Below, one piece after another: positions 16,984 to 25,702 of a DNA stretch of 64,000 bases. Made by a program: the position numbers and the translations under genes. Below the pieces are notes generated by a model. The model did no database searches, was not told where the DNA came from, and saw only the letters and a program-made list of their open reading frames with translations. The DNA lies in contig NZ_CP047159.1 of assembly GCF_019551475.1 (NCBI RefSeq), positions 2,418,001 through 2,482,000 on the forward strand, in the 5' to 3' direction. This DNA comes from Prevotella sp. Rep29 (GTDB taxonomy: Bacteria; Bacteroidota; Bacteroidia; Bacteroidales; Bacteroidaceae). Positions within the stretch are counted from its first letter, which is position 1; each line of letters begins with the position of its first letter.

Positions 16984-17985
16984 ATGAAAAGAATCCTTTT
17001 TACATTGCTGGGCGTATTGACAACCGTCATCGCAACTGCACAGACTCCCAGCATCCTCCGTTACTATCTGAACGACGGAACGACTATCGACGTTAAAATC
17101 TCTGAACTGAACCAGATACAAAGAATCGCCAAGTCAGGACTGGACAACATCTTCAACAACGGACAGACGGCAATCAGCGTTCCGTTCGACGAGATTGACA
17201 GTATCGTGTTCGTTGCCGACAATAACGTCAACCGCAACACCAACCCACGGGCACAGCGACTGGAATATCCGCGCCTGAAAGAAGGCAGCGACCAACTGCT
17301 CGTCATCCACAGTACGGCGCAATACGGCATCACCTTCTCACTGGAATGGGACTGCTCGAAGAGAAGTCAGCGCTGGACGTGCTATCAATTCCATAACGGG
17401 ATTCCCGACAACAACGTAGGAAGAAACGAATCTTGGAAGGTTGACCCGAATATTCCTTCAGCCTATCAGACGAGCCAGGCAGACTATAGCGGAAGTGGAT
17501 TTACACGTGGTCACATGTGTATGTCGAACGACCGCCAAAGTTCTGTGGAGCAAAACAAACAGACATTCTACTATAGCAACATGCAGCCGCAGTATTCGAA
17601 CCACAACAGCGGACTCTGGCAGACACTTGAGAACAAGGTCAACTCATGGGGAAACAATAGTTCGTTCCGCGACACGCTTTACGTTGTAAAGGCTGCTACC
17701 ATCGACAAGGCTGACCAACGGTTGGCAAACACCAGCACGGGACTCATCGTTCCGAAATATTTCTACATGGCAATATTGTGCGTGAAGAACGGACAATATA
17801 AAGCCATCGGATTCTGGACGGAACATACCAATAGCAGCGTCAAGAACGTAAAGCCGAAAGACTACGCCGTCAGCATTCGCGAACTGGAAGAAAAGACAGG
17901 CATCGACTTCTTCTGCAACCTGCCCGATGATATTGAGGAGACCGTCGAATCGTCGTATTCGCTCAGTGCCTGGGGAATCAATTAG
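16984..17985 (+). CDS. Secreted DNA/RNA non-specific endonuclease (NUC family)
   Basis: The 333-residue protein starts with a signal peptide (about residues 1-20, ending TAQ). Residues about 25-85 form an extra N-terminal segment that I do not recognise. The beta-beta-alpha-Me nuclease domain follows: FTRGHMCMSNDR near residues 176-187 corresponds to the DRGH motif with catalytic His, and NMQPQYSNHNSGLWQTLE contains the Mg-binding Asn. The Asp of DRGH is Thr here, a variant worth noting. It is probably released to the periplasm or outside, for nutrient scavenging or DNA turnover. It may be cotranscribed with purL and the transporter genes, since gaps are below 25 nt. Confidence 0.9.
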   Translation: MKRILFTLLGVLTTVIATAQTPSILRYYLNDGTTIDVKISELNQIQRIAKSGLDNIFNNGQTAISVPFDEIDSIVFVADNNVNRNTNPRAQRLEYPRLKEGSDQLLVIHSTAQYGITFSLEWDCSKRSQRWTCYQFHNGIPDNNVGRNESWKVDPNIPSAYQTSQADYSGSGFTRGHMCMSNDRQSSVEQNKQTFYYSNMQPQYSNHNSGLWQTLENKVNSWGNNSSFRDTLYVVKAATIDKADQRLANTSTGLIVPKYFYMAILCVKNGQYKAIGFWTEHTNSSVKNVKPKDYAVSIRELEEKTGIDFFCNLPDDIEETVESSYSLSAWGIN

Positions 17986-18033
17986 AGCCGTTGAAGTGCA
18001 CGCTCACTCCCGTCAGTCATGATGGCTTTGGAG

Positions 18034-19368
18034 TTAAAGCAACTCAGGCAACTGGAACAGCCGAATGCTGTTAGAACCTTTTATCAGGATGTAATACCCT
18101 TCGGGGCGTTGCGCTGACAGGGCTTGCTTCACTTCGTCCACATCATGGAATTTCCGGAAGGGGCTGTCTATCTTCGAAAACTCATCACCGACCAGCCACA
18201 CTTCATTGAAACATGCCTCTTGAAGGACATCGACCACGCGCTGATGCTCCTCGGTTGATGATGCTCCCAACTCACGCATATCGCCGAGAATGACCATCTT
18301 GGGGCTGACCGCCATACTTTTGAAATTCTCCAAGGCGGCTTTCATGCTCGTCGGATTAGCATTATAGGTATCAACCACCAAGCGGTTGTGTGCCGTCACC
18401 GTCAGTTGCGAACGGTTATTGGAAGGGACATACGACTCTAAAGCATGCTTGATTTGGGTTTCGCTGACCCCGAAAGCGAGTCCGACCGTAATCGCTGCCA
18501 ACGCATTGTTGATATTATAAGAACCGATGAGGTGGGTATCTATTTCCTGCGGAACAGGCATCTTGCACGTTCTCCACTCAAACTGTAGATAGGGATCACA
18601 GGCAATCACCTCCCCTTGAACATCGGCTGGGCGACCATCTTTCCCCGAACTGTAGGTGTGCCATCCATCCGACAACGACGGTGTGCGCCATCGCTCCTGC
18701 GCCATCGCCGTCAAGTCATCATCGGCAGCATTGATGAAGAGAGACTGAGCCGTGCGGTGCGCCGACAGGAAATCATAAAGTTCGCCCTTCGTCCGTTTCA
18801 CTCCCTCAAAACTGCCGAAACCTTCCAGATGGGCTTTCCCGACATTGGTAATCAGACCGCAATCGGGTTCTACGATATGGACGAGCTCACGGATTTCACC
18901 CGGATGATTGGCTCCCATCTCTATCACAGCCAGTTCATGCTCCTTTGTCATGCGCAACAGCGTTTTTGGAACACCAATATGATTGTTCAGGTTGCCTTCC
19001 GTGTAAAGCACGTTGAAGCGCTCCCCGAGAACGGTGGCTATCAGTTCCTTGGTGGTCGTCTTCCCGTTCGTCCCCGTCACACCGACAATGGGTATCCCGA
19101 GTTGTCGCCGATGGCAGGTAGCCAGTTGCTGCAACGTCTGCAGACAATCGTCCACGAGAATGTATTGCTTGTTCGAAGGCTCCACATACGCTTCCTCATC
19201 CACGACTGCATAGGCACAACCTTTCTCCAAGGCTGACTTCGCAAATTCATTTCCGTTAAAGGACGCTCCTTTCAAGGCGAAGAAGATGGACCCTTCAGGG
19301 CAGTCGCGGCTATCAGTTGTCACGACGGGATGTTCACAAAAAAGACGATAGAGTTCGCTGATTTCCAT
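18034..19368 (-). CDS. murF: UDP-N-acetylmuramoyl-tripeptide--D-alanyl-D-alanine ligase
   Basis: MurF adds D-Ala-D-Ala to the UDP-MurNAc tripeptide in the cytosol. I choose the ATG at 19368 (444 residues, MEISELYRLF); 34 further upstream codons are open but run through the tsf terminator. Domain marks are DSRDCPEGSIFFALKG at the N-terminus, the P-loop GVTGTNGKTTTKEL near residue 99, and VDTYNANPTSMK, characteristic of MurF. The length is normal. It lies between the convergent nuclease gene and the tsf operon on the same strand. Confidence 0.96.
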   Translation of the reverse strand: MEISELYRLFCEHPVVTTDSRDCPEGSIFFALKGASFNGNEFAKSALEKGCAYAVVDEEAYVEPSNKQYILVDDCLQTLQQLATCHRRQLGIPIVGVTGTNGKTTTKELIATVLGERFNVLYTEGNLNNHIGVPKTLLRMTKEHELAVIEMGANHPGEIRELVHIVEPDCGLITNVGKAHLEGFGSFEGVKRTKGELYDFLSAHRTAQSLFINAADDDLTAMAQERWRTPSLSDGWHTYSSGKDGRPADVQGEVIACDPYLQFEWRTCKMPVPQEIDTHLIGSYNINNALAAITVGLAFGVSETQIKHALESYVPSNNRSQLTVTAHNRLVVDTYNANPTSMKAALENFKSMAVSPKMVILGDMRELGASSTEEHQRVVDVLQEACFNEVWLVGDEFSKIDSPFRKFHDVDEVKQALSAQRPEGYYILIKGSNSIRLFQLPELL

Positions 19369-19436
19369 ATTTTCAAAAGTTGTTTCTGCAAAAATAACCT
19401 TTTTCCGTGAATTGGTCAAACGTTCCAACACAAAAA

Positions 19437-19472
19437 AATTGCCGCTCCCCTTTTCAAAGGAAAGCGGCAATT
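19437..19472 (-). terminator. Intrinsic terminator after tsf
   Basis: AATTGCCGCT (19437-19446) pairs with AGCGGCAATT (19463-19472); on the minus strand the stem is followed by a run of seven T. It lies 20 nt after the tsf stop and ends the ribosomal operon. Confidence 0.9.
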
Positions 19473-19491
19473 CACATCATTAACCTTTTAT

Positions 19492-20496
19492 TTATTCTGC
19501 AACGAGCGTGAAACGCTTGTAGTTCACAATCTGCAATTCGCTGTCCTGACGCTTCAGCCATTCAGCAACAGTGGCTTTGTCGCCGTCGCCGAACTGGAAT
19601 TCCTGGTCAACGAGACAATTCTCTTTCAAGAATTTCTGTACGCGTCCCTTAGCAATGCTCTCAATCATTGCAGGATTGAGCGATGCTGCCTTCTCTACAG
19701 AAACTTCTGCACGAATCTTGCGAGCCTGCTCTGCCTGCTCTGCTGTCAACCAGCCTTTGGCGATGTTCGACTCGATGTGGTCTTCACTGTCAACGAGATT
19801 GGCGTTGATTCCTGCCTTGTTGATAGCTGCCACTACAGCCTTTTCAACCTGCTCGAGCTTGGTCTTCTCCACAGCGGTCTTGTACTCCTCGTCAAGAATC
19901 TTCTGATCTACGCTTTCTGCATTCAGGGCAACGGGTTTCATTGCTGCCACCTGCATTGCCACTTTGTGTGCTGCGTCTTCATTGTTCTTGTTGAGCTGTA
20001 CCATCGTAGCGAGTGTGTGACGACCCATGTGGTCATAAACATCAACGTTGTCGCCTTCGATGAAGTTATAGCCGTCGAGTTCCATCTTCTCGCCGGTGAT
20101 ACCTGAGCGCTGTGTAACGACAGCCTCTGCTGTTTCGCCGTTAGCCAGTTTCAGTGTCTTCACTTCATCCAGACTCTTGCAGCGTGCCTCGATAGCTGCA
20201 TCGAGAATGCTCTGAGTCATTGCGATGAAGTCGGCACCGTTAGCCACGAAGTCGGTTTCGCATTTCACTGCTACCATTGCAGCGAAGCCAGCCACTTTCT
20301 TCACGAGCACACAGCCATTAGAGGTCTCACGGTCTGAGCGCTTTGCAGCGATAGCCAGTCCACGCTCGCGGAGCAGATCCTTTGCCTTATCGAAGTCTCC
20401 CTCAGCCTCTTCCAACGCTTTTTTCACGTCTGCGAGACCTGCACCGGTCATGGTGCGGAGCTTCTTGATATCATCCATATTTGCTTTGTAAGCCAT
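19492..20496 (-). CDS. tsf: Elongation factor Ts
   Basis: EF-Ts exchanges GDP for GTP on EF-Tu. The N-terminal UBA-like start contains LRTMTGAGLADVKKALEEA, and CETDFVANGADF near residue 78 is the core EF-Tu contact motif. With 334 residues it is longer than the E. coli protein but usual for Bacteroidota. It is the last gene of rplM-rpsI-rpsB-tsf, 40 nt after rpsB, with its own terminator. Confidence 0.98.
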   Translation of the reverse strand: MAYKANMDDIKKLRTMTGAGLADVKKALEEAEGDFDKAKDLLRERGLAIAAKRSDRETSNGCVLVKKVAGFAAMVAVKCETDFVANGADFIAMTQSILDAAIEARCKSLDEVKTLKLANGETAEAVVTQRSGITGEKMELDGYNFIEGDNVDVYDHMGRHTLATMVQLNKNNEDAAHKVAMQVAAMKPVALNAESVDQKILDEEYKTAVEKTKLEQVEKAVVAAINKAGINANLVDSEDHIESNIAKGWLTAEQAEQARKIRAEVSVEKAASLNPAMIESIAKGRVQKFLKENCLVDQEFQFGDGDKATVAEWLKRQDSELQIVNYKRFTLVAE

Positions 20497-20536
20497 AATT
20501 CTTCTTTTTAATGATTAAAACTTAATGAGACTTCAA

Positions 20537-21406
20537 TTATTCAGCAGCAGGTGCTTCTTCCTCTGCAGCGGGAGTTTCCTCGGCTTTCGGAGCTTCAGCA
20601 ACAGCTACTTCCTCAGCTTTCGGAGCCTCTTTGCGGGCACGGCGTGCACGCTTCGGCTTCACTTCTACTGCCTCTTCATCACCCTGCTCTGCAGCTGCTT
20701 TGTCATCAGCCTTCTCAGCCTTGCGCTCTTCAAGTCCTTCTGCGATAGCCTGACAGCATGCGGTCAGAATCACGTCGATAGAGTCTTTTGCATCGTCATT
20801 GGCTGGGATTACGAAGTCAATGTTGCCCGGATCTGAGTTGGTATCAACTACACCGAAAACGGGGATACCCAGACGGTTTGCCTCCTTCACTGCGATATGT
20901 TCTTTCATCACATCGATTACGAACAGTGCACTTGGCAGGCGTGAGAGGTCGGCGATTGAACCGAGGTTCTTCTCGAGCTTGGCGCGCTGGCGTGTGATTT
21001 GCAGCAACTCACGCTTTGAGAGATTCGAATATGTTCCGTCGCTCATCAGTTTGTCGATGGTAGTCATTTTCTTCACTGCCTTGCGAATGGTCGGGAAGTT
21101 GGTCAACATACCGCCGGGCCAGCGCTCAATCACGTAAGGCATTCCTACGCTTGCTGCCTTCTCGGCAACGATTTCCTTTGCCTGTTTCTTGGTTGAAACG
21201 AAAAGCACTTTCTTTCCTGACTTTGCAATCATCTTCAGAGCTTCTGCAGCCTCATCGATTTTTGCAACAGTCTTGTGCAGGTCGATAATATGAATGCCGT
21301 TACGCTCCATAAAGATGTAGGGAGCCATTGCGGGATTCCACTTGCGGCGCAGGTGACCGAAATGGCAACCTGCTTGGAGTAGTTGGTCAAAATTTGTTCT
21401 TGCCAT
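20537..21406 (-). CDS. rpsB: 30S ribosomal protein S2
   Basis: The first 225 residues are a standard S2 with CHFGHLRRKWNPAMAPYIF and ERWPGGMLTNFPTI. A further 60 residues form a low-complexity tail of Ala, Glu, Lys and Pro, common in Bacteroidota S2. The gene follows rpsI by 188 bp, a gap that contains several hairpins and may hold a leader or internal promoter. Confidence 0.98.
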   Translation of the reverse strand: MARTNFDQLLQAGCHFGHLRRKWNPAMAPYIFMERNGIHIIDLHKTVAKIDEAAEALKMIAKSGKKVLFVSTKKQAKEIVAEKAASVGMPYVIERWPGGMLTNFPTIRKAVKKMTTIDKLMSDGTYSNLSKRELLQITRQRAKLEKNLGSIADLSRLPSALFVIDVMKEHIAVKEANRLGIPVFGVVDTNSDPGNIDFVIPANDDAKDSIDVILTACCQAIAEGLEERKAEKADDKAAAEQGDEEAVEVKPKRARRARKEAPKAEEVAVAEAPKAEETPAAEEEAPAAE

Positions 21407-21449
21407 GTAATTATTTCTTTTTTGTTTTTAATGTTTACTTTCTTTTTTA

Positions 21450-21515
21450 ATTCTGATGTGTTAGAATCAGCCGGTGAGTAGTCCTTTCGGAATCTCACCA
21501 GTTTAGATACTAAAC
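21450..21515 (-). promoter_or_regulatory. Hairpins in the rpsI-rpsB gap, possible rpsB leader
   Basis: Three short inverted repeats lie in succession: ATTCT/AGAAT (about 21450-21468), GGTGAG/CTCACC (21473-21478 and 21494-21499) with an inner TCC/GGA, and GTTTAG/CTAAAC (21501-21515). S2 often controls its own operon through its leader; that these hairpins do so is a guess. Confidence 0.35.
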
Positions 21516-21594
21516 GAATGGACTTGCCTCTCGCCACCATGAAACAACCGCATGATGCAATCGCCCAATGACGGAAAGGCAACCGTCCAATACC

Positions 21595-21981
21595 TTAACG
21601 CTTGCTGAACTGGAAGCGGCGGCGAGCTTTCGGCTGACCTGGCTTCTTACGCTCAACTTTGCGGGCGTCACGGGTAAGGAATCCGTGGTCTTTCAGGTTT
21701 TTCTTATCTTCGGCATTGATTTTCACCAGTGCACGGGCGATGGCGAGGCGCAAAGCTTGGCTCTGACCTGTGAAACCGCCTCCGTCAAGATTGGCTTTGA
21801 TGTCATATTTCTCTGCCACTTCGAGCAGTGCGAGCGGTTGTTTTACCACATACTGCAGGATGGCTGATGGGAAATAATCTGTTAAATCTCTTTTATTGAT
21901 GGTTATCTTGCCTGTGCCTTCGGTCAAATAAACGCGTGCAACAGAACTTTTACGACGACCAATTGCATTTATCATTTCCAT
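21595..21981 (-). CDS. rpsI: 30S ribosomal protein S9
   Basis: The 128-residue protein shows the S9 marks AIGRRKSSVARVYL at the start, GGGFTGQSQALRLAIARAL in the middle, and the basic C-terminal KARRRFQFSKR that reaches the P site. It follows rplM by 9 nt, the normal pairing of L13 and S9. Confidence 0.98.
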   Translation of the reverse strand: MEMINAIGRRKSSVARVYLTEGTGKITINKRDLTDYFPSAILQYVVKQPLALLEVAEKYDIKANLDGGGFTGQSQALRLAIARALVKINAEDKKNLKDHGFLTRDARKVERKKPGQPKARRRFQFSKR

Positions 21982-21990
21982 GCTTCTATC

Positions 21991-22458
21991 TTATTTAAAC
22001 TGGTTAATATCAATTGCTTTCGGTTTCTGAGCCTCATGTTTGTGCTCTGTCCCTTCATAAATAAACAGATTGCCCTGCAGGGAACGTCCCAACGGACCTT
22101 TCGGCAGCATGCCTTTCACGGCATGACGGATGATTCGCTCCGCACCGTATTTCTTCGTGCGCAATTTTGCCGGAGTCTCGAAACGCTGACCGCCAGGATA
22201 TCCTGTGTAGCGAGTGTAGAGTTTCTCGGTTTCTTTCTTACCAGTGAAAACGACCTTGTCGGCATTGATGATAATCACGTTGTCACCGCAATCTACATGC
22301 GGAGTGAACGATGGTTTGTGCTTTCCGCGCAACAGCTTGGCAACTTTTGAGCAAAGACGACCAACTACCTGGTCGGTGGCATCGATTACCACCCACTCTT
22401 TATTCTCTCTTGCTGCTTCCTTACTTACAGAAAGCGTCTTGTAACTTAAAGTGTTCAT
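21991..22458 (-). CDS. rplM: 50S ribosomal protein L13
   Basis: The 155-residue protein carries WVVIDATDQVVGRLCSKVAK, FTPHVDCGDNVIIINADKV and AVKGMLPKGPLGR, all typical of L13. It is the first gene of the translation operon, about 200 nt after a clear promoter. Confidence 0.98.
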   Translation of the reverse strand: MNTLSYKTLSVSKEAARENKEWVVIDATDQVVGRLCSKVAKLLRGKHKPSFTPHVDCGDNVIIINADKVVFTGKKETEKLYTRYTGYPGGQRFETPAKLRTKKYGAERIIRHAVKGMLPKGPLGRSLQGNLFIYEGTEHKHEAQKPKAIDINQFK

Positions 22459-22662
22459 TTCTTGTTAAATTTAACTACTGTTTATTGATAAATTACTTTC
22501 TCTGACCCCGACACGCAAAAACACAAGCGAGCATGCTGCGCTCCCGCTTATCGAAATCATCGTACGAGCGATTCACTAACCATGAAGCCCGGCCAAAAGC
22601 CTCACTATTAACACTCCCGTACCGGGGACTCTAAGTTCATCCCCATTGTAATAATCGGACTG
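22459..22662 (-). promoter_or_regulatory. Long structured leader of the rplM operon
   Basis: Between the promoter and rplM lie about 200 non-coding bases that are far more GC-rich than the flanking intergenic DNA. On the minus strand they can form stems such as AAGC/GCTT closing GAGC/GCTC (about 22527-22550) and short GGC/GCC and CCCG/CGGG pairings further upstream. A leader of this kind suggests r-protein autoregulation, possibly by L13 binding. The exact fold was not computed. Confidence 0.5.
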
Positions 22663-22692
22663 CAAAGGTACGCATTTTATATATATCGCAAA
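22663..22692 (-). promoter_or_regulatory. Promoter of the rplM-rpsI-rpsB-tsf operon
   Basis: On the minus strand TTTG (22692-22689), 18 nt and TACCTTTG (22670-22663) form a consensus promoter. It is divergent from the flippase promoter at 22784. Confidence 0.8.
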
Positions 22693-22783
22693 CAAAAAGC
22701 ATCACAATTTATTGTAAGATTTATAGATTGTTAACACTTTAAGCACCGTTTCTTGGGCTCAAACGCGGAAAAACGGTCATTTT

Positions 22784-22814
22784 TTTGCTGTTTCAACGAA
22801 AAGCGTTACCTTTG
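22784..22814 (+). promoter_or_regulatory. Promoter of the Wzx-like flippase gene
   Basis: TTTG (22784-22787), 19 nt, TACCTTTG (22807-22814): a consensus Bacteroidota promoter 39 nt before the start codon at 22854. Confidence 0.8.
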
Positions 22815-22853
22815 CAAAGCTTTATAGAACACACACATTATTATATATAATAT

Positions 22854-24290
22854 ATGAGCGAAACGCTGAAAGAGAAAACGGCAAAAGGACTGTTTTGGGG
22901 TGCCATCAACAGTGGCAGCATGCAGGTGCTGAACATTCTTTTCGGCATCATGCTCGGACGGCTGCTCTCGCCCGACGACTACGGCATCGTCGGACTGCTG
23001 GCTGTCTTCACGGCAGTGGCAGGAAATATCCAGGACAGCGGCTTTGCCGTGGCACTCATCAACCAGAAAGAGACGCGCAAGGAGGACTTCAACTCGGTGT
23101 TTTGGTTCAACATCCTTGCCAGCATCACGCTCTATGTCATCCTCTTTTTCTGCGCCCCGCTCATCGCCGACTATTTCTCCCAGCCGGCACTCACCACCCT
23201 CGCACGGGTCTTGTTCCTGGCTTTCATCGTCTCCTCTGTCGGCATCGCCCACGGGGCGTATCTCACCAAGCACCTGATGAACCGCGAGAAAGCCATCATC
23301 AGCATCTCGGCATTGCTCGTCTCCGGAGGCATCGGCGTGACACTCGCTTTCAAGGGATATGGCTATTGGAGCCTTGCGTGGCAGCAGATTATCTACAACA
23401 TCGTCATACTCATCGGCAGGCTGTATTACACCCCCTGGCATCCCACGCTCAACATCAACTTCGAGCCCGTGAAACGGATGTTCAGCTTCAGCTACAAGAT
23501 TCTCATCACGATGATTATCAACTCGTTGAGTGAGAACGTCCTGACATTCATTTTCGGACGCCTCTACCCCATCCGCTCGGTCGGCTACTTCTCGCAGGCG
23601 CACCACTGGGACTGCAAAGCCCACTCGTTCGTCAACATGACGATAGCCCAGGTGGCGCAGCCCGTGCTCGCCTCCATCAACGACGAGAAAGAACGCCAGC
23701 AGCGCGTGTTCCGCAAGATGCTGCGATTCACGGTTTTCCTCTCCTTCCCATGCCTGTTCGGCTTGGCTATCGTAGCCGATGAATTCATCATCCTCACCCT
23801 CTCCGAGAAATGGAAGGAGAGCGTCGCGCTCCTGCAGATTCTCTGCATCAGCGGCGCTTTCGAACCGGTTTACATCCTCTACCACAACCTCGCCATCAGC
23901 CGCGGACGGTCAGACATCTACCTGTGGTGCACCGCCCTCCACATCCTCATCCTCATCGCCATCATCATCGCCCTCCACAACTACGGCATCCTGGTGATGG
24001 TCATCGCCTATTCCGCTTTCCACATCGCATGGCTGGGCGTATGGCAAGTCATGGCTCACCGACTCATCGGGCTGCGTCTGCGCGACGTACTGCGCGACAT
24101 CGCCCCGTTCCTCCTCATCACACTCTCCATCATGGCAACAACCTATCTCATCACCAGCCCCATCGGGAACATGGTGCTGCTGCTCATCGCCCGCATCCTC
24201 ATCGCCGGCGGACTCTACATCGCTGTCATGAAAATCCTCAAAGTGAAAATCATGGAAGAGGTGGTGAAATTCTTTTTCCGCCGCAAGTAA
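22854..24290 (+). CDS. Wzx-like polysaccharide flippase
   Basis: The 478-residue integral membrane protein has about 12-14 hydrophobic segments and starts with GLFWGAINSGSMQVLNI and LGRLLSPDDYGIVG, the usual opening of MOP-superfamily O-antigen or capsule flippases of the WzxC/RfbX kind. These move lipid-linked glycans across the inner membrane. It has its own promoter and faces a convergent glycosyltransferase, with a palindromic repeat element between them. The coding region is clearly richer in G+C and codon-biased compared with the glycosyltransferases downstream. Confidence 0.92.
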   Translation: MSETLKEKTAKGLFWGAINSGSMQVLNILFGIMLGRLLSPDDYGIVGLLAVFTAVAGNIQDSGFAVALINQKETRKEDFNSVFWFNILASITLYVILFFCAPLIADYFSQPALTTLARVLFLAFIVSSVGIAHGAYLTKHLMNREKAIISISALLVSGGIGVTLAFKGYGYWSLAWQQIIYNIVILIGRLYYTPWHPTLNINFEPVKRMFSFSYKILITMIINSLSENVLTFIFGRLYPIRSVGYFSQAHHWDCKAHSFVNMTIAQVAQPVLASINDEKERQQRVFRKMLRFTVFLSFPCLFGLAIVADEFIILTLSEKWKESVALLQILCISGAFEPVYILYHNLAISRGRSDIYLWCTALHILILIAIIIALHNYGILVMVIAYSAFHIAWLGVWQVMAHRLIGLRLRDVLRDIAPFLLITLSIMATTYLITSPIGNMVLLLIARILIAGGLYIAVMKILKVKIMEEVVKFFFRRK

Positions 24291-24304
24291 AACCCCACCA
24301 GCAA

Positions 24305-24532
24305 ACCTGCATAAACATACAGAAACACTGTATAAATATAACAGTTGAACTTTCACTTTCCAAAAGTTGCCCTTTTGGCTCCTAAAAGTGCCACTTTCAC
24401 CTCCTAAAAGTGCCACTTTTGCATGCCAAAAGTGGCACTTTTGAAAAGCCACTTCTAACCCTCTGTAAGACAATAACTTACAAGCCACGCCCCAAACGCT
24501 CGCCCCTTGCATAAATATACAATCCCGACATC
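24305..24532. repeat. Dispersed element with four tandem palindromes, copy A
   Basis: The element begins with ACCTGCATAAACAT, continues with GTATAAATATA, then carries four palindromic units of about 20 bp and ends with GCATAAATATACAA. Units 2-4 have the core AAAGTG-C/G-CACTTT, the last being CAAAAGTGGCACTTTTG. Unit 1 is CCAAAAG-TTGCC-CTTTTGG. A related copy lies at 46633-46850, where the cores are AAAGTT/AACTTT. Both copies sit between convergent genes. Confidence 0.85.
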
Positions 24533-24592
24533 GCGGCAAACCAACCGCTTCACCGTTTTGATAACCCATTTCCGGGCAGGAAAAACGAAAAA

Positions 24593-25582
24593 TTATGGTT
24601 TCCCTTTTAACAAAAAACGTTGATTATAAGATGACAAAATTGGATAGAGTGCCGCTCTCAACCATTGCAAAATGCCTCCTTTTTGAGTGTGGAATATCTC
24701 ATGACGATGGCGGATGCAAAAGCGTTGAAACCGTAAAAAGTCTATCCAACGGTCAGACAACTGCAGGTTGAGCATTCTGAGCCCTTCCTTTTTGCTGAAC
24801 GAATCAGTGGGTAATGCTTCCAGAAACTGACGGATATTTTCGTAGTTGGGGCGCGAAAGTTGTTTGATTTTCCGATAGTTACGTAGCGACCACCAAAGCA
24901 TATAAACACCATTCCCCAACGTCGGACGGGGAATATCCTTTACAGATGTAAATGTTGCGGCAGTCGAATAACGACGATGGTTGACCAATGATTGCGGGAG
25001 ATATACGATGCTCTCAAAAGCCCCGGCAACTAAAGACAGTACAACATCATACATGCGCGTTTTTAACAGTTCCTTATCAAAAGGAATCTTTTCCAATAAG
25101 TCACGCCGAAAGAGCATGGAATGTCCGGCAATTTCCGGACGATAAATGGTTCTTAGCAGTCCCACATTGGGATGACGGGCATCAAAATACACGGATGAAC
25201 CATCTCCTGAAAAAGGTTTTGTTAAATGCGCACACATAAGTTTCTCACCTATGTTTTCTACTTGTTGCTCTATTTTGTTTAGTTCCCAAATATCATCTTG
25301 GTCACAGACGGCAATATATTCGCCCGTTGCACGACGGAAAGCACTGAAAAAGTTTCCATTTACACCATGTTCACCTTCATTGTTATATACCTTTACGAAA
25401 GAATACTTCTGCTCATATTCTTTAATAATATTCATGGTTTCGTCAGTAGAATTGTCATCCTGAATGATAAGTTCATACAACGGATAAGTTTGATGAACAA
25501 CTGTTTCCAATTGCTCACGTAAAAAGGACTCACCATTATAGGTGCACATTACTACTGAGACTTTTTTCAACACAGATTCCAT
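24593..25582 (-). CDS. Glycosyltransferase family 2
   Basis: The 329-residue protein starts VSVVMCTYNGESFLREQLET and has QDDNSTDETM near residue 41 and CDQDDIWELNKIE near 92, giving the GT-A fold with its DxD-type metal site. It resembles rhamnosyltransferase-like enzymes of O-antigen and capsule loci, which add a sugar from a nucleotide donor on the cytosolic face. A minus-strand -7 box TACTTTTG lies at 25609-25602. It stands alone between convergent and divergent neighbours in the polysaccharide region. Donor and acceptor are unknown. Confidence 0.9.
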   Translation of the reverse strand: MESVLKKVSVVMCTYNGESFLREQLETVVHQTYPLYELIIQDDNSTDETMNIIKEYEQKYSFVKVYNNEGEHGVNGNFFSAFRRATGEYIAVCDQDDIWELNKIEQQVENIGEKLMCAHLTKPFSGDGSSVYFDARHPNVGLLRTIYRPEIAGHSMLFRRDLLEKIPFDKELLKTRMYDVVLSLVAGAFESIVYLPQSLVNHRRYSTAATFTSVKDIPRPTLGNGVYMLWWSLRNYRKIKQLSRPNYENIRQFLEALPTDSFSKKEGLRMLNLQLSDRWIDFLRFQRFCIRHRHEIFHTQKGGILQWLRAALYPILSSYNQRFLLKGKP

Positions 25583-25601
25583 GATGGCTGGTTATGTTTC
25601 G

Positions 25602-25609
25602 CAAAAGTA
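25602..25609 (-). promoter_or_regulatory. Candidate -7 box of the GT2 gene
   Basis: The minus strand reads TACTTTTG, 20 nt before the start codon at 25582. No good -33 TTTG is seen at 19-21 nt spacing. Confidence 0.5.
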
Positions 25610-25647
25610 AAGAATATTTTAGGAAAAACGAAATAAAAATCGTTTTA

Positions 25648-25679
25648 TTTGGCTTTTCCCCATATTCTCACTACATTTG
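25648..25679 (+). promoter_or_regulatory. Promoter of the IspD/TarI-like gene
   Basis: TTTG (25648-25651), 20 nt, TACATTTG (25672-25679). It lies inside the upstream extension of the open frame, which argues that translation starts at 25703 and not at 25649. Confidence 0.75.
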
Positions 25680-25702
25680 CAAAAACAAAAAAAACAGAAG
25701 CG

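Noticed and set aside
22806..23885. A 359-codon open frame on the minus strand opposite the flippase gene
   Set aside because: It is a mirror frame of a GC-rich gene; the plus-strand protein has clear flippase motifs and a consensus promoter, while the other frame is a Glu/Asp-rich sequence without family marks.
24340..24450. CRISPR-like look of the palindromic units
   Set aside because: Units are adjacent with constant 5-8-bp spacers and no unique spacers, and there are no cas genes.
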